Below, piece after piece: positions 7,330 through 17,470 of a DNA stretch of 42,506 nt; within the stretch, counting starts at the first letter, position 1, and every line of letters starts with the position of its first letter. Source of the DNA: an uncultured Clostridia bacterium (GTDB lineage: Bacteria > Bacillota > Clostridia > Oscillospirales > CAG-272); contig CALWTU010000073.1 of assembly GCA_944384515.1 (NCBI GenBank), positions 1-42,506 of the forward strand, written 5' to 3'. The notes beneath the pieces are model-generated. The model was not told where the DNA came from. It did no database searches and was given only the letters and a program-made list of their open reading frames with translations. A program made the position numbers and the translations under genes.

Positions 7330-10300
7330 TTATCCGTTTAGCGACCGGCGCACCGATTTAATTTTATATTCGGTATGTCCTTTTTTGTTTGCGGCAGTCA
7401 CTGAAACTGTTATCTCTCCGTTTGACGGAATTTTTGTTACGGCAAACGGAGACTTATCAAGAGGGGTACCGTTTATTTTTATGCACGCTTTCGGGTCAAA
7501 CGCGGCGGCGTGAACTTTGAGTTGTTGCTCCCCCGGCTGAAGAACTATTGTGTACTCCTTCTTATACGGGCTGAAAACAATGTCCTTGCCATAGATACCG
7601 AGGTGCTTGAGATTATACTCCAGAACAGAATCAACGCCCATATCCTTATATATTTCTATTCCGCATACAGCGGCGTTCGAGTATTGCTCCCTCTCACGGT
7701 TTGTGCCTATTTCCTTAAATAGAATTTTAACATACCTTACATTTTCCGCATTGAACCTGTCGACTGTATTATTCGCCTGACCTGTTTTTGCAACGCTTAT
7801 CGCCGTATTCCATTGCAGCTTATCAGAGGAGGTCTGTATTTCGTATTTGTATGTTATACTGTCATGCAGTACACCTACTTTCGCTCCGCTGATATTTATG
7901 CTTTCACCCAGGTCAACTATAAGATACTGCTCATTTGCATTTTCCCCCTCGCCGACAAGCTCGCCTATCCAGACAGTTGCGTCATTGCCGTCTGTCGCAT
8001 ATGCCGCTGATGAGTCCGGGAGAGTGCTCGACGCCTCTGTCGGTTTTCCGAGAGCAATATCGGTGTACAGCTCGCTTTCATCCGTCACAGACTTTCCGTA
8101 CTCAAGTACGGGAGAGAGCCATATGTACCGGTCAAAATTTTTGTAATCATGACCTACATTGCATACACGCAGAGTTATTTGCTCTCCGTTTGGAATATCA
8201 ACATCAAATTTTTCGGTCTCGCCTCTCTTTATGACATTACTCATATAAACAAGAGTTGAATCGACATAAATTTTAAATACAGCTTGTGCATCATCATTTG
8301 CACTGCCGTCCACCGCAACAGCACCTTTGATATTGTTAAAGTCAGCGCCCATATTGTATACAAGCTCGGATGTGCCCACGCTTACTATACTGTTTTTGTA
8401 TTCATCTTTATTTATGCGCAGATTTTCAACGGTTACTGTACCGCCCGCTCTGCTGTCTGAAGATGTCAAATTTGAGACATATATGTTTGAGGCATCCTCA
8501 CCGCCACCCGTATATGCTATAAGATAACAGGGGCTGACAGGCTCTGTCATCTCGCGTGATGTTATCACAATTTCACTGCTCTCCAGTCCCTCGCTCTCCA
8601 CTCTTATCACTATATCAGACGGTTCTGTGCCCATTTTGACATATACTCCGAAAATACCTGCCTCCGCATTTACGGGATTCGCTCCGACACGGGCAATGCC
8701 GTCGCCGACAATAGTTGCGTCTCCGGACACAACGGTAAACTTAAGAGTGTTGTACGCATCGGTGCAAAGAACGCCGGCGGCATCTCTGATATAAGCATAC
8801 ACCATAACCGTGTCCGAACCGTCCGCAACAGGCTGCATTCCCATAGTATCAACAGATAAGGTAACCTTAGCCGGAGCAGATGCAGTATAAACCTCATGCT
8901 CTGCCAAAAGCGCACCCTGTGAGTCATATCCCTCTGCCTCAAGATGAGAGCCGGGTATATACGGCACATCCGAAAACTCAAACGGAGCATTTATGTATTC
9001 GCGATTTTTGCCCGTCATCGGAGTTTGTATCTCTTCCCACAGCACCTCTCCGCTTTCCGAAACAACCGAGAGTTTTACCGTTTCGGTGTTTGAATACACA
9101 AGAATAATTCGTTTATCGTCTGTACCTATCTTGTCAAAAGCTTCATTTGTTTTATCTACGGTTGGAGCATTTTTTGTCCAGAAAGACGCTATAAACACCA
9201 TAGGTCCGTTGTCAATTCCAAGTGAGGTAAGATATGGGTCTTCTTCTACCGGGCGCTGGCTCGCCATTGCGTAATACGAAAACTTCGGCAGTCTCAGAAG
9301 ATCCCAGAGTCCGCATGCACTTATATCGGGTGAGTATGTGCGGTTATGGTCAATACCTATCCAGCTTGTTCCGCCGATAAATGCAGGACCGTCTCCGTTT
9401 ATCGAGTCGATATATCTCTCAACTATATTGAGATACGAGCGACTTGAGCCTGACGCTCCGCCGATACTTCCGCTTGATGCGTCAACCGGACAGAAATATT
9501 CAGTATCATTCTGGTTTCCCATAAGCCGCTTTACAGCCTGAAGAAACATTGCTCCCTCGCCGCCCGGATAGTATCCGTAATCCATGCCCGTGCCTCGGAA
9601 CACACGGCGGAAAAAGAAATTCTCAGGACTGTACTGCTCTCTGTAACTGTCGCCGTACTCTCTCTGAAATCCGACTGCAAAATCAGACCTTTCGGGATTC
9701 ATATACATTATGTCGCTGACTGTATCCTTCTCTCCCTCGGGTACGGAGTTTTCGGTAGCGACCTTTGCAGACGGGTACTCCTCTTTTGCCACCTCTGCCA
9801 AACTCAGCGTAAATCCCGCCGGCACGGATGTCTCATTAAGCACCGTCTCATAAGCCAAAATGCATGGACGGTTTCTGTCTCGCCGTACCATCTGTCTGAT
9901 ATCGTTTTTAACTCTTGCGGAAAAGAGCGGGTCGGGGTTATACCACTGCCATCCAGGAGTGGGCTCTATTACAAGTATACCGAGCTCGTCACATGCATCG
10001 AGAAAATCGGGAGACTGTGGGTAATGTCCTGTCCTGACTACATTTATTCCGCACTCCTTAAATTTCATCGCATCCCGGCGTTGCAGAGATTTCGGTGCCG
10101 CATATCCGATATAGGCATATTCCTGATGGCGGTTGACTCCCGAGAGCATCGGCTGAATTTCGCCGTTTATCTTCAGTCCAAAGTCACGGTGCATCTCTAT
10201 TTTCCTTATTCCTATCCTTGTTTTTACGGTATCGGTAAGTACTCCGTCTGAATAAACCCTTGAAACGAGTGTGCAGAGATTCGGTGTATTAATGCTCCAA

Positions 10301-11127
10301 AGCTTCGGATTTGAAACCGAGAGGGTCTGCTCAAAGCTAAAGCTGTCACCTGCCTTTATCTCTGTACTCTCTGTTTTTCCGATGGCAACACTCATTCCGT
10401 CTCCGTTGACAAGCTCCGTCTCGACAAAGACTGATGCATAATTAATATTTTCGTTGCGCACATGGGTTTTTACATACACCTGTGCAAGCTCCTTTGAAAC
10501 CTCGGGAAAATCAACAAGAATTCCGCCGCCGCAAGCAATATTTTCATAATTTGCATCTGTTATATGAACTCTGTCGGTTACCGTCATTGTAACAGAGCGG
10601 TATATTCCACCAAAGTACGAAAAATCAAGCGCGTTTGGATCCTTTCCCGGAGGAACGGCAGGATTGTTCCGGCTGTTTGCATAAACCACAATTATATTTT
10701 CCGTTTCCCCGTCGCATACAGCAACATCCGTTATATCGATAACGAAAGGAAGATATCCGCCGTACCATGTATTATCTCCTGTTTCGGATGCAAGATACGC
10801 AGTCATTTTCACTCCGTTGACCCAAACATCCGTCACACCCATAACGCCCTCAAATCTTATATATATCTTCTTCCCCGCATTCTCACTCGGTATCGGAAAG
10901 TGCTTTATATACATTGCATCTCCCGTATAAACTCCGCCGATACCGCTGTTTGAATACTTCTCAACCCTAACTGTATGGGGCAGGTTTACATTTTCCCATT
11001 TCCGAAGTTCGCTTAAACTGTAGCTTGGACTTTGTGCATTTGGAATATATTCGGCTTTAAACTTCCAGCCGTCATTGAAGTTAAACTCTCTTTCAACTTT
11101 TTCGCTTTTCAAAAAATTGTAACTCAT
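7330..11127 (-). CDS. GH2-family glycoside hydrolase with F5/8-C-type and cadherin-like domains
   Basis: The 1265-residue protein begins with a GH2 sugar-binding jelly roll (residues 15-185, including RFEGVMGVTDVWVNGVK), an Ig-like domain (about 205-305) and a TIM barrel with SGVNRHQEY near 330. The likely acid/base is Asn431-Glu432 (TVLNET). C-terminal parts look like Ig-like domains, a malectin-like module (about 900-1000), a discoidin/F5-8 type C domain (about 1020-1150, TEASSTLPDSSAAYATDGND) and a cadherin-like beta-sandwich at the end. No signal peptide is visible, so it may act in the cytoplasm despite carbohydrate-binding modules usually found outside cells. Substrate is unknown; beta-galactosidase or beta-glucuronidase type activity is possible. 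It has its own promoter and terminator. Confidence 0.9.
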   Translation of the reverse strand: MSYNFLKSEKVEREFNFNDGWKFKAEYIPNAQSPSYSLSELRKWENVNLPHTVRVEKYSNSGIGGVYTGDAMYIKHFPIPSENAGKKIYIRFEGVMGVTDVWVNGVKMTAYLASETGDNTWYGGYLPFVIDITDVAVCDGETENIIVVYANSRNNPAVPPGKDPNALDFSYFGGIYRSVTMTVTDRVHITDANYENIACGGGILVDFPEVSKELAQVYVKTHVRNENINYASVFVETELVNGDGMSVAIGKTESTEIKAGDSFSFEQTLSVSNPKLWSINTPNLCTLVSRVYSDGVLTDTVKTRIGIRKIEMHRDFGLKINGEIQPMLSGVNRHQEYAYIGYAAPKSLQRRDAMKFKECGINVVRTGHYPQSPDFLDACDELGILVIEPTPGWQWYNPDPLFSARVKNDIRQMVRRDRNRPCILAYETVLNETSVPAGFTLSLAEVAKEEYPSAKVATENSVPEGEKDTVSDIMYMNPERSDFAVGFQREYGDSYREQYSPENFFFRRVFRGTGMDYGYYPGGEGAMFLQAVKRLMGNQNDTEYFCPVDASSGSIGGASGSSRSYLNIVERYIDSINGDGPAFIGGTSWIGIDHNRTYSPDISACGLWDLLRLPKFSYYAMASQRPVEEDPYLTSLGIDNGPMVFIASFWTKNAPTVDKTNEAFDKIGTDDKRIILVYSNTETVKLSVVSESGEVLWEEIQTPMTGKNREYINAPFEFSDVPYIPGSHLEAEGYDSQGALLAEHEVYTASAPAKVTLSVDTMGMQPVADGSDTVMVYAYIRDAAGVLCTDAYNTLKFTVVSGDATIVGDGIARVGANPVNAEAGIFGVYVKMGTEPSDIVIRVESEGLESSEIVITSREMTEPVSPCYLIAYTGGGEDASNIYVSNLTSSDSRAGGTVTVENLRINKDEYKNSIVSVGTSELVYNMGADFNNIKGAVAVDGSANDDAQAVFKIYVDSTLVYMSNVIKRGETEKFDVDIPNGEQITLRVCNVGHDYKNFDRYIWLSPVLEYGKSVTDESELYTDIALGKPTEASSTLPDSSAAYATDGNDATVWIGELVGEGENANEQYLIVDLGESINISGAKVGVLHDSITYKYEIQTSSDKLQWNTAISVAKTGQANNTVDRFNAENVRYVKILFKEIGTNREREQYSNAAVCGIEIYKDMGVDSVLEYNLKHLGIYGKDIVFSPYKKEYTIVLQPGEQQLKVHAAAFDPKACIKINGTPLDKSPFAVTKIPSNGEITVSVTAANKKGHTEYKIKSVRRSLNG

Positions 11128-11185
11128 ATCTCTCCCTCACTCTCTGCTTCCGCATTTTAAAAAACGGCAAATATCTCTTAACTTA

Positions 11186-11214
11186 ATTATATTGAACATG
11201 CTCAGCCTTGTCAA
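11186..11214 (-). promoter_or_regulatory. consensus promoter of the GH2 gene
   Basis: On the minus strand, TTGACA (11214-11209), a 17-nt spacer and TATAAT (11191-11186) lie about 60 nt upstream of the GH2 start, which has a GAGGGAGAG site. Confidence 0.85.
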
Positions 11215-11236
11215 TCAAAAGATATTGCAAAATCTC

Positions 11237-11485
11237 TTAAAGAATCGTCTCATCGCTCCACGGACTGCATGAAATCTTTCTTACATTAGGTATCTTCGTC
11301 AGCAAATCAATTCTGTCCGACAATCTCTCGCAGCAGCCGTAATAGACATTTCCAAAGTAGCTTGCAATTCTTGAAATATACGGGACCTCAAACTCCTCAG
11401 TTACACTCCTTGATACCGATGTGAAAAGCTGTGCCATACCAAATGTCCACACGCTCTGCGAAACACGCTCCCGCACGGTATCTCT
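11237..11485 (-). pseudogene. fragment of a uroporphyrinogen-decarboxylase-like gene
   Basis: About 80 residues in frame resemble the C-terminal third of URO-D-like proteins of anaerobes. VWTFGMAQLFTSVSRSVTEE is followed by YYGCCERLSDRIDLLTKIPN and RKISCSPWSDE, the last two being the typical substrate-site region. There is no ribosome binding site or plausible start, the rest of the barrel (over 200 residues) is missing upstream, and the frame stops soon after the SPWSDE motif. This is therefore a remnant. It lies between the GT39-like gene and the GH2 promoter. Confidence 0.65.
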
Positions 11486-11544
11486 TTTTGGAAAATATTT
11501 TTCGTAAAAACATAACTGTAAAATGAATTTGGCAGACTGAACAG

Positions 11545-13626
11545 TTATTTAGCCAAAATTCTGAATACAAGCGTGCCTTCACGCTTCTCTCCGTTTATCA
11601 TATACTCGGAAATTCCGGTATATGACTCGAGATATTCCATAAACGAAATGCAGTTGTTAAGTTCTGTGTTGACGCCTGTGCATGTGAGTTTTAAAACATA
11701 TTCTCCGCTCTCAATCTCTACGGGCTTTTTAAATATAAACTCATTGTAAGCCATGTTCTCAAAATCTCTTGCGTCAACGGTAACCGAAGTAATCTCCCTG
11801 TCATCCTTCAGTACCTGCATGGTAATTTTGCAGTTATTAGCTCTCATATATGTTGCCAGATAAAATGATATTCCGGTGAGTTTCTTGCCTGAAATCATCT
11901 CATCCGTAATGATAACTCTCTGCTCGTATTCATCAATATTGAGCATAGGACCGACATAGTTTAAATATCCGCCCAGAGTCTCATACACGCCTCCGAGCGT
12001 TATGGATATCTTCTCCAAGGCTTCGGCATAGTAATCGTTTTTTATCCAAATGTTTGTATTTTCGTATTTGGTATAATTTGCATTCATATACTCGATAAGT
12101 TCTGGGGCATAATCTCTCAGATTATACGACCAAACTATATTATCCGGGCTGAAAAGCGCTACACGGGGTGGGGTTATACCGTTTTGCTCCAAATAATCAA
12201 GCCCGAATGCGTCCCAAAACCACGGAACACCGGATATTTGGTAAGCCGAGGGGCGGTCGGAGTTGATAACGGCGGTGTTGGTGGCGATTTGCAGCTGCCA
12301 GACAGCCTCATTTTCATCAGTGATGATATTTAAAACTTCATACTCCGAAAATCTGTCCGTATCAAGTTTACCCATTGCATACTTCGCATCGTCAATACGG
12401 GATGTAAACGGCAATGCCCAATTTAAAGAAAATGACAGAATAATAACTCCTATCATCACCTGACGGGAAAATGTAATATTCTTATATTTTTCCGAGCACT
12501 TTATAAAAACAGTAAAGACAGTAATTGCGGCAAGAAGTGCTATAACCGCAACCCACTGCGTTCCGTGGAAGTTATATGTTCCGCGCACACCGAGCAGCAG
12601 TATATAAACGAGAAGCACCGTGCCCTGGAGTCTGCCCGCCACTCTGAAATAATAGATAATAAAAACAATTGCCAACACAAATGCCGCCGCCATTGAAAGA
12701 GTTGATATACTCCAGGATGCGGGGCTGAAAAGTCCTCTCAAAACCTCAAGGTTTGCGTCAACGGTAGTGAGCGTTGCCTCAAAGATGCTTGAGCCCAATC
12801 CGCCGTTGTATTTTGAATAAATAGTCCTGTTCATGGTATAAGCGGAATAAAATGCGACACCCAATGCTCCGTTCAGGATAAAGTATAAGACTATCAGTAT
12901 CCACGGGCTGATACACCATATTGCGACAGGATAAAATTTCTTCAGAATATTTACCGCCGCCTCTTTGAATTTGTATTTTGAGTTTACCTGATATATAATC
13001 TCTGTTATAAAAACCGCAAGAACTATCACGAACACCGAGTATGCCGCAACAAAAATCGTGCCGAATGTGAAGAGAATCGAGACGGATATCATAAGACAGT
13101 TATGCCACTTTAACGAGTGCGACTTCAGAAAAGCCCAATATTCAAGCAAGAGTATAACAAATCCTATTCCGGCGATATGCTCCGACAAAACGCATTTTCC
13201 CCTGAAATAAACACTTGTAAGACAGTTAAAGATCACGGGGTAAAAAATGAGAGCTCTCTTGGGTACGGTGTCCTTATATTTATAAACCGTCACTGTCCAA
13301 AACAGGGCAAAAAACAGATAAAAAGCTATTCTCTGAGCATAAATACCTTTCGCTCCGATAATGTAAAAGAACGCACTGATAAAGTAGCTTACCGGCATAT
13401 GCTGAGAGAAAAATTCCTTGTAGAGGACAAGTCCGCTTGCAATAGACTGTCCTCCGATAAATATATCCCCCTCGTCGCTGTCAAAAAAGGCGTCTCCCAA
13501 AAACAGCATCTGAAGTGCAAAAAAGCCAAGAAAGACCAAAATCTTTTCAATTATGGGATAATAATCATACTTTTTGGCATTTTGTATTAAATTTGAATTT
13601 TTAATTTTTTCAATTGTCTTTATCAT
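11545..13626 (-). CDS. GT39/ArnT-like membrane glycosyltransferase
   Basis: This 693-residue protein has about 11 hydrophobic segments in its first 420 residues. The first extracytoplasmic loop contains FDSDEGDIFIGG and FSQHMPVSYF, the acidic-loop arrangement typical of PMT/ArnT-type (GT39/GT-C) enzymes that use polyprenyl-phosphate sugar donors. A soluble C-terminal region (about 430-690) ends in a beta-rich domain. It is the last gene of the glycan operon, following the GT2 gene by 60 nt, and starts at 13626 with a CGGAG site. In context it probably moves a lipid-linked sugar onto an outer-surface glycan. Donor and acceptor are unknown. Confidence 0.8.
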   Translation of the reverse strand: MIKTIEKIKNSNLIQNAKKYDYYPIIEKILVFLGFFALQMLFLGDAFFDSDEGDIFIGGQSIASGLVLYKEFFSQHMPVSYFISAFFYIIGAKGIYAQRIAFYLFFALFWTVTVYKYKDTVPKRALIFYPVIFNCLTSVYFRGKCVLSEHIAGIGFVILLLEYWAFLKSHSLKWHNCLMISVSILFTFGTIFVAAYSVFVIVLAVFITEIIYQVNSKYKFKEAAVNILKKFYPVAIWCISPWILIVLYFILNGALGVAFYSAYTMNRTIYSKYNGGLGSSIFEATLTTVDANLEVLRGLFSPASWSISTLSMAAAFVLAIVFIIYYFRVAGRLQGTVLLVYILLLGVRGTYNFHGTQWVAVIALLAAITVFTVFIKCSEKYKNITFSRQVMIGVIILSFSLNWALPFTSRIDDAKYAMGKLDTDRFSEYEVLNIITDENEAVWQLQIATNTAVINSDRPSAYQISGVPWFWDAFGLDYLEQNGITPPRVALFSPDNIVWSYNLRDYAPELIEYMNANYTKYENTNIWIKNDYYAEALEKISITLGGVYETLGGYLNYVGPMLNIDEYEQRVIITDEMISGKKLTGISFYLATYMRANNCKITMQVLKDDREITSVTVDARDFENMAYNEFIFKKPVEIESGEYVLKLTCTGVNTELNNCISFMEYLESYTGISEYMINGEKREGTLVFRILAK

Positions 13627-13686
13627 TTATAACTCCGAAATTTTTATCTCTACACGGAAAATGTGCATCTAAATCAGATATTTATG

Positions 13687-14658
13687 TTATTCTTTTGCCT
13701 CTTTGTCGGCACCCGTGTCAAAATTCAGCCTGTTTTCTTCTATAACGAGCGGACGCTTCATTATACGGTTGTTAATTGCCATGATATACTCGCTCATAAA
13801 TCCGATAAACGCCAGCTGTATTCCTCCCATGAAAAATACCGCTATGATTATCGGGGCGTATCCTGCGGAAAAGCTGTTCCACCATATAAGCTTTGCTATC
13901 AAAAATCCTATCGCCGTCATAAAACTCAAAAAAGAAATCAAAAATCCAAGCAGCGTCGCAATACGCATGCCCGCTTTTGTATAGCTTGTGAAGCTTAACA
14001 TTGCGGCGTCATAGAGGGTGTAAAAATTGTTGTGAGTTTTTCCCGCTCTGCGCTTCGGCTGCTCATATTCGATCTCCTTGCGCTCCGGACCGAGCTCGGC
14101 GACTATACCGCGTATAAACGGAGTGCTGTCCCCAAGATTACGCAGTACCTCAATAAATGATTTGTCATAAAGTCCAAAGCCCGTAAACTGCTCTATCATC
14201 TCTACACTGCTCATTTTGCGGATGAGTTTATAGTAAAAGCCTCTCAGAGAATACATAATTTTGTTCTCTTTACTGCGTGTCTTTTTGCCTATTACGATCT
14301 TATAGCCCTCTTCCCACGCGGCAACAAACTTCGGTATCATATCCACAGGGTCCTGAAAATCCGCACATACAGAAATAGTGCAATCACCCGTTGTTTGCGT
14401 CAGTCCGTAATAAGGACTGTTGAACTGACCGAAATTTTTAGAGTTGAAGATAGCCTTGACATTTTTGTCTTCCCTGCATATCTCTTCGATTATCTGTCTT
14501 GTTCTGTCCTTTGACTTGTTGTCGATAAAGAGTATCTCATAGTTATAGTTCGGACAGCTTTTTGTTATCTCGTCCCTTACAGCCTCGTATATGGGACGGG
14601 CGTTTTCCTCTTCATTATAGCAGGGGATCATTACAGATATTGTCTTCTTCTGTTGCAT
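13687..14658 (-). CDS. GT2-family glycosyltransferase with C-terminal membrane helices
   Basis: The 323-residue protein has a GT-A domain beginning MIPCYNEEENARPIYEAV, with the nucleotide-binding DNKSKDRT and metal-binding CADFQDP motifs in the first 100 residues. Two membrane helices follow at about 230-300 (LLGFLISFLSFMTAIGFLI and APIIIAVFFMGGIQLAFIGF). This is the DPM1/GtrB architecture: transfer of a sugar from a nucleotide to polyprenyl phosphate at the inner membrane face. Here it likely uses the CDP-linked or another operon-made sugar and feeds the GT39-like enzyme. The start has a GGAAGG site upstream. Confidence 0.9.
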   Translation of the reverse strand: MQQKKTISVMIPCYNEEENARPIYEAVRDEITKSCPNYNYEILFIDNKSKDRTRQIIEEICREDKNVKAIFNSKNFGQFNSPYYGLTQTTGDCTISVCADFQDPVDMIPKFVAAWEEGYKIVIGKKTRSKENKIMYSLRGFYYKLIRKMSSVEMIEQFTGFGLYDKSFIEVLRNLGDSTPFIRGIVAELGPERKEIEYEQPKRRAGKTHNNFYTLYDAAMLSFTSYTKAGMRIATLLGFLISFLSFMTAIGFLIAKLIWWNSFSAGYAPIIIAVFFMGGIQLAFIGFMSEYIMAINNRIMKRPLVIEENRLNFDTGADKEAKE

Positions 14659-14689
14659 CTCGTTTTCCTTCCGATGATATATAAGCTTT

Positions 14690-15613
14690 TTAAACTGTAT
14701 TTTCTATTGTTTGTCTGATTCCGACAGAGAACGGCGTAAAATCTTTAAATCCGGTATCCTCCAGGAGCTCTCTGTTGTCAGCCTTTAAATTCATTACCTG
14801 GTTCTCGGAATAGGGTATTTGACCGAAGCCGAGCTGCAAGGTGGGATCTATGGCATCTCTGAGCTGTTCAATATACTCCCTCAGCGGCAATGACACGCCG
14901 CTGCCGAAAACATATATTTTACCGTCCGCACCATGGTTTGCAACAAGTCTGAAAAGCTGTGCCGCATCTTTTGAATACAGATAATCCCACATCTGCTCTC
15001 CCGCCGTCAAAGCAGGCACCTGCCCGCATTTCAGTTTATTTATAACAGTGGAAATCATAGTATTCGGACTGTCGTTTTCTCCATATACGCTGAGTATCCT
15101 TGCCCAGATGTGCGAGATACCGAGCTTCTGCGCCTCAATACGGGTTAACTGCCCTGCGCAAAGCTTTGCCGCTCCGTATCCGCTTTCGGGAAAAGTCGGA
15201 GTATTCGCACTCAAGGCAGAATTACATCTTCCGTACTCCGCCTGACTGCCTGCTCCTATAAAAACACTGCATCCGAGTGCTGCGGCGGCGCGGAGCGCCG
15301 TTATACTGCACATTATGTTTTTTGTCTGCGCTACGGTATCGTTCCTGCCTGCACCTGTTGTCTTGCTCCATGCAAAATGATAAAAAGCATCCGCTTTGTG
15401 CCCGATTTTTTCCGCCAAAGTCTCAAAGCTCTCCATATCACACTCTACCGGATGTATATTTTCATGTACGGGGAGGGCGCTCGCCCTGTGGCTGTTAGGT
15501 CTGACAACCGCATACACACATATACCCTTTTCCGCCATTTCCCGGCAAAGTGCCGTACCTATTGCACCGGTAGCGCCTGTTATTACGGCGGTTTTTATGT
15601 TCCTGTCTATCAT
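14690..15613 (-). CDS. NAD(P)-dependent epimerase/dehydratase (extended SDR)
   Basis: The 307-residue SDR has the nucleotide-binding TGATGAIGTALCREM near residue 13, and a YxxxK active site in GYGAAKLCAGQ at about 147. It starts at 15613 with a GGAGG site formed by the last codons of the TPP gene, so the two are coupled. In the CDP-yersiniose pathway an SDR (YerF) reduces the ketone of the branched product made by YerE. The position right after a YerE-like gene suggests the same step. Alternatively it could be a CDP-sugar reductase or epimerase of the abequose/tyvelose type. Confidence 0.8.
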   Translation of the reverse strand: MIDRNIKTAVITGATGAIGTALCREMAEKGICVYAVVRPNSHRASALPVHENIHPVECDMESFETLAEKIGHKADAFYHFAWSKTTGAGRNDTVAQTKNIMCSITALRAAAALGCSVFIGAGSQAEYGRCNSALSANTPTFPESGYGAAKLCAGQLTRIEAQKLGISHIWARILSVYGENDSPNTMISTVINKLKCGQVPALTAGEQMWDYLYSKDAAQLFRLVANHGADGKIYVFGSGVSLPLREYIEQLRDAIDPTLQLGFGQIPYSENQVMNLKADNRELLEDTGFKDFTPFSVGIRQTIENTV

Positions 15614-15616
15614 AAC

Positions 15617-17449
15617 TTAAACCTCCGGCAGCATGGGAATAAACATCTGCTCCTTGAGTTCCTCGCGCGGCAAAAACGGCGCCAAATCCTCAAGAGGAGG
15701 AGACACCAATGTTCCGTCTGCAAGACGCTTTACACTGCTCTTAGGCTCCCAAACCTGCTCCGTATCGGTAAATATCTCGCAGAAAACAGGTCCGTCCTCA
15801 GAGAGCACCTCTTTTACCGTTTCCGAAAGCTCGCTGTTGCGCTTTGCGCTGAAATATTTATATCCGAAAGCCTTTGCAATTAGTTCAAACTTGGGGAAGG
15901 AGAGGTCATTGCTCTCAGGTCCGATTCCCACCTTTTTATGCGTGGAAAACAGGTTATTCTGAGTTATGCGGATTGAATGGTATCCGCCGTTGTTTATCAG
16001 AAAAATTTTAATCGGCAGGCGGTTTGTTATAACCGTCTGAAGCTCCTGCAAATTCATCATGATACTGCCGTCTCCCTCAAGACAAACGGTATCACGGCAA
16101 CCGCCCGAAATACATGTGCCTATTGCCGCAGGTAATCCGTATCCCATACTTGCAACCGCACTGTTGTTGGTAAACCTTGAGCCCTTGCCTATTACATATG
16201 CCTGACTGCCCGCAACACAGCACGCTCCGTTTGATACCGCCGTCAGACTGCCGTCGGGCAATGCCTCGCTGAGGCATTTGATAAAGGCATAGACATTTGC
16301 GCCCTTGTCGCTGTCCTCCATCTGTCTTTTACCGACGACGGGATATTTTCTTTTCCAGCCGTCACAGGCACTAAGCCACTCTTCACCCGCAAAGAGCGGT
16401 CCCTCTCCGACAATCGAGAGAAGCTTATCCATAAAATCCTTTACATCGGCGTGTATCGGCATCTCGACATGCAAAGTGGGCTTTTTTAGCTCCGCCTCGT
16501 CAATATCAACCATTATTACCTCTGCCATACGCGCCCAGGACTGCCAGTTATATCCCACCTGCCTTATCGAAATACGGGTGCCTAACGCAAGAACCAAATC
16601 CGCATTCTGAACAGCAAAATTGCCTGCTCTGTCTCCCATATTTCCGCCTCTTCCGCAATAGAGAGGATGTTCGTTTTCAATTAAATCTATCGCATTCCAA
16701 TATGTTACAATCGGAACATTCAACTTTTCAATCAGAGCTCTGAATGATTCATAACCGCCCGAGAGTCGGATTCCGTATCCCGCATAAATAACAGGGCGCT
16801 TTGCAGACCTGATTTTTTCACAAACGGTCCTTACCGTATCCGGTGATACGGGCGGAGGCAATGAGTTGTCCTCCTCGGGGTTATATCCGCAAAGCTCGTC
16901 CGTTTCAATATATGCTCCCTGAAAATTCACAGGTATATCAATCCAAACCGGACCCGGTCTCCCCGTCCTCGCAAGGTGCCAGCCCTTTTCAAGCGCATAC
17001 CGTATGTCCTTGGGATCTTCTATCATAACAGCATATTTTGTCATATGCTCGACTGATTTTACAATATCGTATTCCTGGTCTCCCATCGCGCGCAGAGAGA
17101 TTCCCGCCTTTGCCTTGGCATACCTTGCAGTCGTATCGTATCTCACCTGCCCCGAAATAATAAACATCGGTATCGAATCAAGCCAGCCGCAAGCCACGCC
17201 GTTGAGCGTATTTATTCCGCCGGGGCCCGTCGTTACGCACACCACCGCAATTTTATTCTCGAGACGGGCATAAGCCTCTGCGCAGATAGCAGAGGCTTGT
17301 TCATGGTGGTTATATGTCACATGCAGTCTGTCATGATGTCCGAACGAATCGTTGAGGTGCATAGCTCCGCCGCCTACGACGGAAAACACATCGCTGACAC
17401 CTCTGTCTGCAAAAAAGTCGGCAACATAATCTGAAAGTTTTATCTTCAT
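15617..17449 (-). CDS. thiamine-pyrophosphate enzyme, acetolactate-synthase-like (YerE-like)
   Basis: The 610-residue protein has the three-domain layout of ALS-type TPP enzymes. The activating glutamate is Glu50 in NHHEQASAICAEAYAR, a central FAD/Rossmann-like domain follows, and the C-terminal TPP site reads LEGDGSIMMN with NNGGYHS about 25 residues later. ATG 17449 is preferred because AAGGGG lies just before it; the longer frame needs a TTG start. It is embedded among rfbFGH and an SDR gene rather than with ilv genes. YerE adds a two-carbon unit from pyruvate to CDP-3,6-dideoxy-4-keto-glucose. That role is inferred from context; a true acetolactate synthase is less likely here. Confidence 0.8.
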   Translation of the reverse strand: MKIKLSDYVADFFADRGVSDVFSVVGGGAMHLNDSFGHHDRLHVTYNHHEQASAICAEAYARLENKIAVVCVTTGPGGINTLNGVACGWLDSIPMFIISGQVRYDTTARYAKAKAGISLRAMGDQEYDIVKSVEHMTKYAVMIEDPKDIRYALEKGWHLARTGRPGPVWIDIPVNFQGAYIETDELCGYNPEEDNSLPPPVSPDTVRTVCEKIRSAKRPVIYAGYGIRLSGGYESFRALIEKLNVPIVTYWNAIDLIENEHPLYCGRGGNMGDRAGNFAVQNADLVLALGTRISIRQVGYNWQSWARMAEVIMVDIDEAELKKPTLHVEMPIHADVKDFMDKLLSIVGEGPLFAGEEWLSACDGWKRKYPVVGKRQMEDSDKGANVYAFIKCLSEALPDGSLTAVSNGACCVAGSQAYVIGKGSRFTNNSAVASMGYGLPAAIGTCISGGCRDTVCLEGDGSIMMNLQELQTVITNRLPIKIFLINNGGYHSIRITQNNLFSTHKKVGIGPESNDLSFPKFELIAKAFGYKYFSAKRNSELSETVKEVLSEDGPVFCEIFTDTEQVWEPKSSVKRLADGTLVSPPLEDLAPFLPREELKEQMFIPMLPEV

Positions 17450-17470
17450 ATTTTCCCCTTTTAACAACCG

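Noticed and set aside
13117-13590. 157-residue plus-strand open frame
   Set aside because: It is antisense to the GT39-like membrane protein gene and has no independent support.
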